Shown here one piece after another: positions 10,261 to 20,700 of a DNA stretch of 34,114 nt (positions are counted from its first letter, which is position 1; each line of letters opens with the position of its first letter). Both the position numbers and the translations under genes were made by a program. Origin of the DNA: Ichthyophonus hoferi (Eukaryota > Opisthokonta > Ichthyosporea > Ichthyophonida > Ichthyophonidae); NCBI GenBank assembly GCA_002751075.1, contig NAOQ01000378.1:42593-76706 (forward strand), in the 5' to 3' direction. Below the pieces are notes generated by a model. That model searched no databases and had not been told where the DNA came from. It saw only the letters and a list, made by a program, of their open reading frames with translations.

Positions 10261-13200
10261 ATGCGTCGCATATTGTATTACTTTCTCTTTCTACTTCTTT
10301 CTAGCTATGTTCAGGCCACTAACATCATTTGCGAGGTAGAGATATTTTCTTTTTTTATTTTTCTATGTAAACGTACTGTTTGTTTCTTCTGCTTAGCTAA
10401 CTATAATCTATAATGCTAAAACACTAACATGCACCTATGTTTCAATCTATTTATTTATTTATTTATTTATTGATATTTCTTTTAATATATATCAATAGAT
10501 CTCCTTCTCTTTCTTTCTTTATCCATATACTCTTCCTCTTCATTCTATATTGTAACATGCAGCTCGCTTATACTCAACTTCTTTATAAATCATTCTCTCT
10601 CTCTACTCTATACATACCCTTTCCCACTACACTACCACTTGAAAAAAAATTCTTTCTCTCCATCTGTACAAGCTTATTTTTTTCCCCCCTACACTTACAC
10701 ACACACACACACATATATATATACTTTTATATCACATATCCATCCATGTACTTCCTCCATCATCCCTTTTTCTTTAATCATTTCTATTTTTAATTAATTC
10801 GATGTACTGAACATATTTAAAAAAATAACGTTTTTTCTTATTTGAAGTGGTTGTGATATAAATGGCTTTTCCCCCAATTGCGCTGACTATCAACACACAC
10901 AAAACACAGTTCTTGTCTGTGATGTATAGCCCGATTGACTTGACTTCTTAACTACATTCCCTCATTGGTTTTTCCCGGAAAAGGCTTTTGGATAAACCTA
11001 CTCTAATTTCACTTAATAAACAGAAACATGGCGCCGAAGTGGAATGTAATGGAAAAAGCTACACCCTTGAGAGAAGGGATGTGATAGGGTCTCCATCCTT
11101 CTATTTCCACCTTGCTACTTGTGTGTTTTTGGTTCTGTTTGCAGGTAAGTAGGCGGGACAGGGATGTAGAGGGGTGGGTGGGGGCGGTTATGGTGTAGTT
11201 ATTGTATAATAGGCATATATATTGTATTATGTTGTATTGTACTATAGTATGGTATAGTATAATATAGTATAGTATAACATGCTATATTATATAATCCCAT
11301 ACCCTATACGTATACCATACATAGATATCGCTTACAAAATTTGTTATAGTAGTAACTACTTAGGGTAATACTGAAACATTACACATCTAGATTATATTGT
11401 AGAATATGTTATACCCAATACATTAGATATTTGAAGCTTTATTATATTATATTGCTAACCTAGCCATACACACACATATTTCTATTAATCTACCTACCTT
11501 TACCTATCATTAAAAATTAATACTAATCAGCTACTGGTTGTAGGTATGATGTCTGGCCTAACGATTGGTTTACTATCCATGGACCTTACTTCATTGGCTG
11601 TGATAAAACATGGTGGAGAACCGCACGAGCGTATCTATGCTAGTCGGATCATTCCATTGGTTGGTCATAAGCATTTCCTATTGGTCACCTTGTTGCTATG
11701 CAACGCGGGTGCCATGGAAGCGTTACCTATCTTCCTAGATAAAATGGTGCCCTCCTATTGGGCTATTATCATTTCTGTTACAGCCGTGTTGTTCTTTGGA
11801 GAGTAGGTGATATCGATTGTGGATAGAAATATACGATATGGCTCATTTCTATTATACCAGAACACCATTATACCACTATGACTTTATACTATTATACTAT
11901 ATATACGATTGGATAAACGTATGTGAATAACCATACATGGATGCATGCATATGTGTTGGTTTTTATATATGTATGGATGTATGTATATATGTATGTATGT
12001 ATGTGTGTATGTATGTCTGTATATATGTATGTATGTGTGTATGTGTGTGTATGTATGTATGTATGTATGTATGTGTGGATATGTGTGTGTATGTATGTAT
12101 GTACGTGTGGATGTATGTGTGTATGTGTGTATGTAGGTATACATGTATATTTATTTTTGTGTAGAGATAAGTAGTAACAGTTTAAAATATATTTAATATA
12201 CGTTTTGTATTAGTATATATATACTCGCTACCATTTAGCTGCATTCACTCTTTGCTAATTGGTTGACTATCACACCCAGGATTATTCCGCAGGCTATCTG
12301 TTCTAGATACGGTCTTGCTATTGGCTACTATTTATCATGGTGAGTGCATGGTTCTATTATTATTATCCTATCTTATCCTCTTCAATCCTATCCTGTCTTA
12401 TTCTACCCTATCCTCTTCTATCCTCTTTTATCCTATCCTATCCTATCTTATTCTACCTTATCCTCTTCTATCCTCTTTTATCCTATCCTATCCTATCTTA
12501 TTCTACCCTATCCTCTTCTATCCTCTTTTATGCTATCCTCTCCTATCCTCTCCTACCCTCCTCTCTCATTCTATCTCCTTCTTGTGTACTTATCCATTTA
12601 TCCCCTCTCTCTACCTTCCCAGGCCTGTCTATTTCCTTATGATGATTTTATCTTTTATTGCCTGGCCAATCGGAAAGGTTTTAGATTACGTGCTAGGGTG
12701 TGATGATGCGAATCTCTATGCAAGGAGAGGTAGGTTCAATCACAAAGCTACATTGGGTTTAGTAGGCTAATATTACTGGATAGCATTTATGCTAAGGCCT
12801 ATTTCTTATCTGTTCATTAGGGGAGTGTAGAGTGATTGGTGTATATATACAGTATCACGTCATCATTAATATATACTACAGATTTGATAGGGGTTTAAAA
12901 TATTAGAGCACCTATCATAGCTAAGAAATTAATTGGAAATAAAAATAAAAATGGAAATAGAAGTAAAACTAAACATAGAAATAAAAATAGAAATAAAAAT
13001 AACATAGAAATAAACATGTAACAAATGTCCCTCTCCCTCTCCCTCTCCCTCTCCCTCCCTCCCCTAGAACTAAAAGAGTTGATTTACATCCACGGGCAAG
13101 ACAGACCTGATGTAGAAGAGAAGCTCACACCAGACGAAGTGACTATAATGCAAGGGGTGCTGGATATGGCAGGGAAAACGGTAGAGACAGCCATGATTAA

Positions 13201-14967
13201 GCTGTCCTCTGTCTATGCTCTCCCCGACACGACCGTACTGGACCACACCCTGTTGAGTGAGGTACGTTAATTGCATTGTGCTTATTGGTTGGGGTGGCTT
13301 GGGGTGGCTTTTTATTGGTTGGTTTGAGTTGGGTTAGGTATAGTTGAGGTTTTCATTGGATAGAGTATGATATGATAATATATTGACATCTATCTGTAGA
13401 TTGCTGTCTATAGTTCTATGCATACATATACACATACACATACATATCCATATACACATACATATACCTATACTTCCACCATACTTCCACCTATACCTAT
13501 ACCCACACCTACCCATCTTCTGCTCCTGTGTAGATACTAAGCTCTGGCTACAGTCGTATCCCGATCTACAATGGAGCTAAACCGAACATTGTAGGGGCAG
13601 TATTAGTTAAGAGGCTGTTGACTATTGACCCCAATAAACCTGTTAGGATTGTGTATGTACCCTGCTTGAAAATGATTTACCATGTGTTAAAATGCGTTAC
13701 TTTTTTATTTCATTTGGTTTTATTTAGTTACTATATATTTTCGGGTGTTCTACACATTGCTTATGGATATGAAATTCTGAATGGACCAACCAGGAAGAAC
13801 CGTTAATTTTATGTTTGGCTTTCTTTATGTTTCGCCTATCTATAGTAACATACTTGCATTCACATATGCTTATATTGTTATATTATCATACTGTTATACT
13901 CTTACACTATTATATTGTCATACAATCACAGCGTCATACTATCCTTTCATTTTATCCTATCCTATCCTATACTAACCCCTACCCTCTCTCTAGTGAATTT
14001 ATGTCATATTCCTTGACTTCAGTGCCACAAACCTATCCTCTCTTCTCAATGTTGAATGATTTCCAGACAGGAGAATGTAAGATTACCCGGTATTATATGT
14101 AGATACAGATAATAGTATGTAGTGCAATATAACACAATATAATATAATAATATATAATGCAATACAATATAATCCAATATATTATTTTTCAACACCTATC
14201 TATGCCAACAATAACACATAACATCTCATATAAACATTAAAGATTACATAAAGGTTTCTCTTTTTGCTTGTCATTTCCACCAGCAGTAAATTTTCAAGGA
14301 GTTTCTTATTCTAAATTCTAGGGTGACCATGCAGTTCATATGGCAGTAGTGAAAGATGGTATGGCCAAGGTAATGGGAATTATCACCCTAGAGGACGTTC
14401 TGGAAGAACTGATTGCTGTAAGTTCTTCTATTACTATAAATGATTTTAAAAAAATTATTTGATTTTTGGTTTCCTTTTTCATTGGCTCTCTCTGTTTTTT
14501 CATGATTTTGGATCTTAAATGCTGTTTCAAATTTTAAATTACATTTTTTATATAAAAAAATCTTTTTCATTAGCTCTATCCGACCTTTTCCATGTTTTTT
14601 TTATTTATTTTTAATTTTTAATATAATATATTATATCCTATTCTATTGCGTTATACTATATAATAATATTCTCCATACTATACTATACTCCACAATACCA
14701 CACCAACCAACCCACCTCCCTCTACCAACACAGGAAGAGATTGTTGACGAGACAGATGTCTATGTAGATGTACAACGGAGGGTGCACGTGTTGAGGAAAA
14801 GAACAGACCTTACACGTAGGGTAGTGCAAGCATGCCTTCCTACGCTTCCTTCTACCTCCAAGTGTCCACAATCAACAGAAGTACGTCCGTCTTATCCTGA
14901 ACCTTCACATACACGTGTGCCAATGGAAAATACCCCTTTAATGACTCAAGAAGAAAAGAAGCCATGA
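10261..14967 (+). CDS. CNNM/Mam3-type DUF21-CBS membrane protein, ten exons
   Basis: Exons: 10261-10335, 11024-11144, 11544-11802, 12280-12339, 12623-12729, 13068-13261, 13534-13652, 13994-14076, 14335-14417, 14734-14967. All phases close into 444 residues. Residues 1-19 form a signal peptide (MRRILYYFLFLLLSSYVQA). The DUF21/CNNM membrane domain spans about 48-208, with GMMSGLTIGLLSMD, LLCNAGAMEALPIFLD and FGEIIPQAICSRYGLAIG, including the conserved helix-breaking Pro and the acidic residue of the ion site. A CBS-pair (Bateman) module follows at about 225-380 (SGYSRIPIYNG, IVGAVLVKRLL, VMGIITLEDVLEELI) and ends in EEIVDETDVYVDV. The family exports or senses divalent cations such as Mg2+ in plasma or vacuolar membranes; the CBS pair binds Mg-ATP. 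The ~65-residue tail after the CBS pair is Pro/Ser-rich and there is no cyclic-nucleotide-like domain, which makes it the short fungal/plant-like form. Donors at 13653 (GTATGT) and 14077 (GTAAGA) were chosen because only these keep the family frame. Confidence 0.9.
10336..11023 (+). repeat. CNNM intron 1 with simple-sequence tracts
   Basis: The intron holds a (TTTA)n run at about 10450-10471, a pyrimidine-rich section and an (AC)n(AT)n tract at about 10689-10721. The long plus-strand open frame at 10437-10793 is low-complexity intron sequence, not a gene. Confidence 0.7.
11965..12150. repeat. (GTAT)n/(GTGT)n microsatellite in CNNM intron 3
   Basis: About 185 bp of imperfect GTAT repeats with GTGT variants. 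It lies entirely inside the intron 11803-12279. Open frames on both strands here are by-products of the stop-free repeat. Confidence 0.9.
12358..12560. repeat. 50-bp minisatellite built of TATCC pentamers in CNNM intron 4
   Basis: A 50-bp unit, itself ten pentamers of the TATCC/TCTTC type, is present in about 2.8 near-perfect tandem copies (from about 12404), preceded by a more diverged partial copy. It fills most of the intron 12340-12622 and gives the coding strand a long pyrimidine-rich tract. Confidence 0.85.
12931..13066. repeat. A-rich purine tract followed by (CTCCCT)n at the end of CNNM intron 5
   Basis: From about 12931 to 13017 the coding strand is an imperfect (GAAATAAAAATA)n purine-rich run. 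From about 13029 it switches to (CTCCCT)n, which runs into CCCCTAG, the acceptor of exon 6 at 13068. The microsatellite therefore serves as the polypyrimidine tract of this intron. Confidence 0.75.
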
Positions 14968-15530
14968 ATTAATAATTAGTACCAATTCCAAATTGGATAA
15001 ACCGAAAGGTCAAATATTTAAAGTTGGGCTGGAGATAGATTACGATTCTGAGAAAAATCTCAATACTGATGAAGTGATAGTGGTTTACCTATATTACCAA
15101 GAAAAAAAATAGGACAAATATAGGGTTGGTATCATTAGTATTAAAGTAGTAACGTATTAATATACGTATTTTAATGAAAAAATTGAAAAAATTATTTGTT
15201 AATTTGGTTTTGGTATATTACCAAGTATAATGATCTGCAGTAGTTTTGATGACTTGTCTACAGACTTTTGGCACTCCAATTAGGTGTTGTTTCGAAGTGT
15301 CTTTTGCTGGTCTAGTGATAGAAACAGAGCTTACTCTGATCTACGTTCAATAGAAAGACGAAATGAGTTCATTGTAAAAGGAGTGTATGATGGTTCTATC
15401 TCCAGCTATTTAAAATATTTCTACACAAATTGAGGAGAGATTCCTGCCTTAATACGCTTAGATGCGCTTGTGGTAATAACAGTGTGAACGATCAATGGGA
15501 GGTGCTAAGGTTGGGTGTATGTAGTAAGTA
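14968..15530 (+). other. Spacer after CNNM with a weakly preserved plus-strand frame
   Basis: Downstream of the CNNM stop codon one plus-strand frame stays protein-like over most of 14944-15527, with far fewer stops than expected for such AT-rich DNA. Clear blocks are KPKGQIFKVGLEIDYDSEKN and SDLRSIERRNEFIVKGVYDG. It has no recognised homologue and is interrupted several times. It may be a gene relic. No obvious AATAAA signal for CNNM was found. Confidence 0.25.
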
Positions 15531-15549
15531 TCATTACTATACAAAGCAA

Positions 15550-15879
15550 TTAAGCTGCCTTGTAATTGTGTTCGTTAATCTTGGATATATCGGTATCTGT
15601 ATCTGATGATGAAATTAAAACCGTATCAGAGTCAGAAGAGGTTGTGGTCTCCGATGAGCTTGAATGGTTAGGTACTTGAACAGAAAGAGAAATGGGTGGA
15701 AGTGGTATAAATCGTTTGGTGTCCGCACGGATAGTTGATGAATTATCAATTGAAGAATTAGAAGGAACCGTAACTTTCTGCTTTTTTTCAATACGAGTAG
15801 GCTGTTCTATAGATTGAGGCGTAAGTAAAATTGGTCGCTTAGTGGATTTTGTTTTATCAAACGACTTGGACTTGGTCAT
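15550..15879 (-). CDS. Small Ser/Thr-rich protein of unknown function
   Basis: The minus-strand ORF encodes 109 residues starting MTKSKSFDK; the ATG at 15879 is preferred because no ATG lies further upstream in frame. A basic N-terminal half (KSTKRP, RIEKKQKV) is followed by a Ser/Thr/Asp-rich tail with SDSDTVLISSSDTDTDIS. The VLIS core flanked by Ser and Asp looks like a phospho-type SUMO-interacting motif, which would suit a nuclear protein. On the minus strand a TATA-like TTTATATATATTAA lies about 30 bp before the ATG (15903-15918), leaving almost no 5' leader. It could also be the first exon of a longer gene. I do not recognise the family. Confidence 0.4.
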   Translation of the reverse strand: MTKSKSFDKTKSTKRPILLTPQSIEQPTRIEKKQKVTVPSNSSIDNSSTIRADTKRFIPLPPISLSVQVPNHSSSSETTTSSDSDTVLISSSDTDTDISKINEHNYKAA

Positions 15880-15918
15880 AATCAATTAAGACGAATGTTA
15901 GCTTAATATATATAAATT

Positions 15919-16519
15919 TATTTAATAAATTTCCGGTCCTTGTATGAAACCTTAGTAGGCGTTATATCGTTTCCGCCATTTGCGCCATCTTTACTGAATC
16001 CCAGTCACTAAGCTTAATAGGGTACATTATTAAAATAGATAAAGACATTGGAAGGATTGGAATGATAAGAGTGTTAATCTTATCGTAAATACTTAGGATA
16101 ACAGTGAAGTTATCTATGGATAATGTCCTAAAGTTACGATTAAAGCAATACACAATAAAGAAACCAATTAAATAATTTATTTCCAAAAGAATACCTACCG
16201 TTCATTTACTGCAATGATATGTATAAAATAATATAATCATGACAATAAAGCAAAAATTTACTCTTAATTTCTTGTTGAGTATATTTTATTACATGATTCT
16301 CTTTATTTATCAGTAAAAGGTGGCCTATGGTGGTTGAAATGCTTATTATATATTTGATGTATGCATAATAATATATATGTAAGACGGCCAAATGACACAT
16401 CTTCATAGAATGACTGGGATTAAAGCACTTAGTTATTTTACCATCATTACAATAGCAAAAATGCTATTTTATTGGCAGGCTGAACAAGAAAAATAAGATC
16501 TGAAGGAGTTAACTTTAAT
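15919..16519. other. AT-rich spacer before the assembly gap
   Basis: No supported gene. A 74-codon minus-strand frame at 15962-16186 is hydrophobic and AT-driven and was not accepted as a gene. Confidence 0.5.
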
Positions 16520-16855
16520 NNNNNNNNNNNNNNNNNNNNNNNNNNNNNNNNNNNNNNNNNNNNNNNNNNNNNNNNNNNNNNNNNNNNNNNNNNNNNNNNN
16601 NNNNNNNNNNNNNNNNNNNNNNNNNNNNNNNNNNNNNNNNNNNNNNNNNNNNNNNNNNNNNNNNNNNNNNNNNNNNNNNNNNNNNNNNNNNNNNNNNNNN
16701 NNNNNNNNNNNNNNNNNNNNNNNNNNNNNNNNNNNNNNNNNNNNNNNNNNNNNNNNNNNNNNNNNNNNNNNNNNNNNNNNNNNNNNNNNNNNNNNNNNNN
16801 NNNNNNNNNNNNNNNNNNNNNNNNNNNNNNNNNNNNNNNNNNNNNNNNNNNNNNN
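16520..16855. other. Assembly gap (336 N)
   Basis: Run of unknown bases. Sequence on both sides is unrelated AT-rich DNA, so the true gap length and content are unknown. Confidence 1.
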
Positions 16856-17083
16856 GGTCCAATACGGCTATAGCAATATATGTTTATATGACACATAATT
16901 ATTAAGTATGATAGGCAAAGTATTATATTTATAATTCAATTGACTTCTTATGTAATTCTGTATATCCAGTCTCACCGCAAGACAAGAGTTTAGAATAGTA
17001 TACTTCTTGTTGACCTAGTACGTTACTCTATATAGTGACAGCCAGAGTGCCCTACAACTCCGTGAAAAAGCCTGCCCGGCCAG

Positions 17084-17221
17084 GGAAAAGAAGAGAATAA
17101 AGATAAGATACTAGTACATAAGGGAAGCTGTGAGAACCGAGTAATAATTGTGAAGGGAGACCCAACAGAGTTGAAGGCTATAGATTATTTGACTAAGGTT
17201 TTGGCCAATCCAACATTGTAG
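17084..17221 (+). CDS. Probable last exon of an unknown gene, partial
   Basis: After an acceptor-like CCCGGCCAG a frame runs 45 codons to a TAG at 17219-17221. It reads KEENKDKILVHKGSC, then NRVIIVKGDPTELKAIDYL, then KVLANPTL. The alternation of a beta strand (RVIIVKG) with a helix (ELKAIDYLTKVL) is like the end of a KH or similar alpha/beta fold, but this is only a pattern resemblance. There is no ATG in this frame, so upstream exons must lie near or inside the gap at 16520-16855. A second coding-like frame just upstream (17050-17100, PYNSVKKPARPGKRRE) could be a neighbouring exon or the mark of a frameshift in a decaying gene. Confidence 0.35.
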   Translation, partial: GKEENKDKILVHKGSCENRVIIVKGDPTELKAIDYLTKVLANPTL

Positions 17222-17290
17222 ACAACCAAACGATTACTCAAACTAACTGCTATTAGAGTATTTCTCTTTATAACTTTGACATCATTCTCA

Positions 17291-17334
17291 CATTATATTA
17301 TATTATATTATATTATATTATATTATATTATATC
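17291..17334. repeat. (ATATT)n pentamer microsatellite
   Basis: About nine uninterrupted copies of a TATAT-type pentamer in the spacer between the partial exon at 17084 and the gene at 17785. Pentamer repeats of this kind also fill several introns of the window. Confidence 0.9.
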
Positions 17335-17784
17335 ATAGCATCGCATGTTGTTGTTATAATCACATAATTCCTAGTTAACGTGGAATTAATTAAACCGGTC
17401 TAGAAGGTTAACTATTCGATAATATAATTAATATAATATATATAATAGACCAATAATATGAGCGATCGTACATAGATTAATAGATTAATACTCATTAAGT
17501 TTTATATTATTTTTAATAGAGCGCGAAAGGAAATAATCTTTACAGGTACTGTATACAGTCGATCTGCACGTGTACAACACTACCCTTATTGTTATTATTA
17601 TTACAAACTCTCTATAACCCTGCCACCACAACTGTATACCATTGCCTAGCAGTTTCTTAGAAACCACATAATAGCCAAATACAGTAACCTGGACAACTAC
17701 TTTGACTTAAAGTGCAGTGAGACATATATATATTTTAATTAATAGGCTTTATATAGGTAATTTAAATTGATTATAATAGTAATA

Positions 17785-20700
17785 ATGGCGAAGCGTTGTC
17801 GTTGGCCTGAGGACGGCCCCATTGCTATGGTGGTTAATTGTCCTCCAAGGAAGTTTAGGGTAAGTGTATACCATTTGTGATGTAGTTACATTGGGATGAT
17901 TTATTATGCATTTATATTTATTATTTTGTCTTTATGTCTGTTGATGTTTGCATGTATGTATTTAGGTATGTATTTATGTATGTATGTATGCATAGTTAAT
18001 ATTTATTACATATAAGCATACTGTTATACATTACTACATATATACTGTCATACATACATATGGTTGTATGTTATTTCATATATGCTGCGATATATCAATG
18101 CATGCATACATTAAAGCCTTCAATCATACGCATCAGACATAATATCATACTATCATAATAGTATTCTACACCTTTCTCTTTCTATTTCTTTCTTTGCTGT
18201 AATTTAAGGTTATATATTAATTGTCTAATATCAACTTATAGTAACCGCTAAGGAAGTAGGCCTTCACTCTAAAGAAAATATAATATCATATGATATGTTG
18301 TACTAGGGTATATTATGATATGGATGCATATCTACATACATAAAGATATACATTAAACCTTCCAGTAAGAAATATGGAATGATTGCTTTATAATTAAAAA
18401 GTCACTTTATCCAATTATTAATAACTGTTTAATTTTATTAGTTATTTATAGCTCCCGAAGCAACCATATCTGAGTTGGCGCAGGCTGTAGTCAAGAAATA
18501 TCAGGAATTATACCCGATTGACTGGTGAGTGTTTATGATAGTATGTATAATAGCGTACATGCATGCATAATAATATATATCATAGCTATACATATATATA
18601 CAGGTATATATATGTATGTACTGATGTATGTAGTCACATTGTTGTATACTCCCCTCTCTTCTATCCAAAAGTCCATCAACTATACCAGTCTAATCCAATT
18701 AAACCTCTCTTGGTAATTACCAATACCACATAGTCTAAACTATATACATATCACTAGTATGTCATTGTAATTAATTTTAATAACTTTAATTAACCATTGT
18801 GTGTATATATATTGCTATCTCTCTTTTTCAGCCGTGGCTACGACAATTCTCTAGAGGTTTTCTATATAAGGCATCCCACGTGGGGTGATCTATCGTCTAA
18901 TGACGTAGTCATGTACTGCCTATTGGAGGAGGTTAATAGTATCACTGTCCTTACCAATAGGAATTCTAAAGATGGGTAGGTTACTATGGGGATAGCCAAT
19001 GGCCAGGGGTTTAGGAGAGGGTATCTAAGTATTACTCTTATATTATTATACGATCTTACTATTCTACTACCATACTATCATAATATCCTACTATCATACT
19101 ATCATACTATTTTACTATCATACTATTTTACTATCCTACTATCATACTATTTTATTATCATGCTATCTTACTATTTTACTATCCTACTATCATACTATTT
19201 TACTATCCTACTATCATACTATTTTATTATCATACTATCCTACTATCATACTATTTTACTATCATATTATCTTACTATCCTACTATCATACTATTTTATT
19301 ATCATGCTATCTTACTATCATACTATTTTACTATCCTACTATCATACTATTTTATTATCATGCTATCTTACTATCATACTATTTTACTATTATATTATCC
19401 TACTATCATACTATCCTACCATTTTACTATCCTACTATCATACTATTTTACTATCATATTATCCTACTATCATACTATCATACTATTTTACTATAATATT
19501 ATCTTACTATCCTACTATCATACTATTTTACTATCCTACTATCCTACTATTTTACTATTATATTATCCTACTATCATACTATCCTACTATCATACCATTT
19601 TACTATCCTACTATCCTACTATTTTACTATCACATTATCCTACTATCATACTATCATACTATTTTACTATCATACTATTTTACTATCCTACTATTTTACT
19701 ATCATATTATCCTACTATCATACTATCCTACTATCATACTATTTTACTATCATATTATCTTACTATCCTACTATCATACCATTTTACTATCCTACTATCC
19801 TACTATTTTACTATCATATTATTTTACTATCATACTATTTTACTATCCTACTATCATACTATTTTACTATCATATTATCCTGCTATCATACTATTTTACT
19901 ATTTTACTATCATACTATCATACATGCACATGCCCTTCTATCCATATAGATATACATGTAGAATTCATATGTATGACAAGTATCCAACCATTTGTAGAAT
20001 TCATATGTATGACAAGTATCCAACCATTTGTAGCTCTTTCCTTTCTAATATGGTTTGCCACCTTGTCTCCAGATTCCTTATTAATGACATCAGCAACCAT
20101 TATTTAACCAATGAGATCATCTCTATAGAAAACTCCAAGTCATGTGGTGAGTATATGATTGGATAGATGGTGGCTATTAAATACATACATGGAAGGTGGT
20201 TCTAATATATACAAACATGACCTATAAACCAATAGTTTTATACACATAAATTAATTTGTATTTATAAAATCTAATCCATTTATACTCATACATTAATAGA
20301 TGTATATCCATATACAGCAGTATTTAATTGGATGTGCCATGTAAGCCATCTCTGACGTCACCAAATCTATTTATAGAACTTTCTATGTCCAATGATTTTT
20401 TCTTATATCGTTTTAGTTTATTTACTTATTATATTTATATTTTTATTGGTATAGATTGATTCTTTTAGCTATCTCGCAATATAGCGCAGTTTTATATTTG
20501 GAATCATAGATATATATAGCCTTATATGGTATTTGATCTTTTCTGGATATATATACATATACACATACCTGTCCGCCCTCATATTAACGCAGTCGCCAAT
20601 CAGAAGAGCCTATTGAACCTGCCGCTCTTTCACTTCCACGGGCCAATGAGTTTGGCTCTGCTCAGAGGACAGTAAAACGACGACGATTGGAGGACAAGAG

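Noticed and set aside
10437-10793. 118-codon plus-strand frame
   Set aside because: Low-complexity intron 1 of CNNM, rich in TTTA and CA repeats, with no conserved protein features.
11884-12174. Open frames of Tyr/Val/Met/Cys repeats on both strands
   Set aside because: GTAT microsatellite in CNNM intron 3; frames exist because the repeat lacks stops.
12315-12770. 151-, 119- and 101-codon Leu/Ser/Tyr/Pro-rich frames
   Set aside because: TATCC minisatellite in CNNM intron 4; only the ends overlap true exons 4 and 5.
14321-14334. Acceptor CTAG at 14320-14322 for CNNM exon 9
   Set aside because: It gives a stop in the phase set by exon 8; the AG at 14333-14334 keeps phase and the family sequence FQTGE-FHMAVV.
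15962-16406. Hydrophobic minus-strand frames of 66-74 codons
   Set aside because: AT-driven composition, no splice sites, promoter or similarity.
17857-17862. The better-looking GTAAGT donor at 17860 for exon 1 of the Net1-like gene
   Set aside because: It puts exon 2 in a frame with an early stop; the GTGTAT donor at 17864 restores KFRVTPEATISEL.
18986-20166. Long plus-strand open frames (373 and 268 codons) of repeated ILLSYY
   Set aside because: They are translations of the stop-free TACTATNN array inside intron 3 of the Net1-like gene, with clear exons on both sides.
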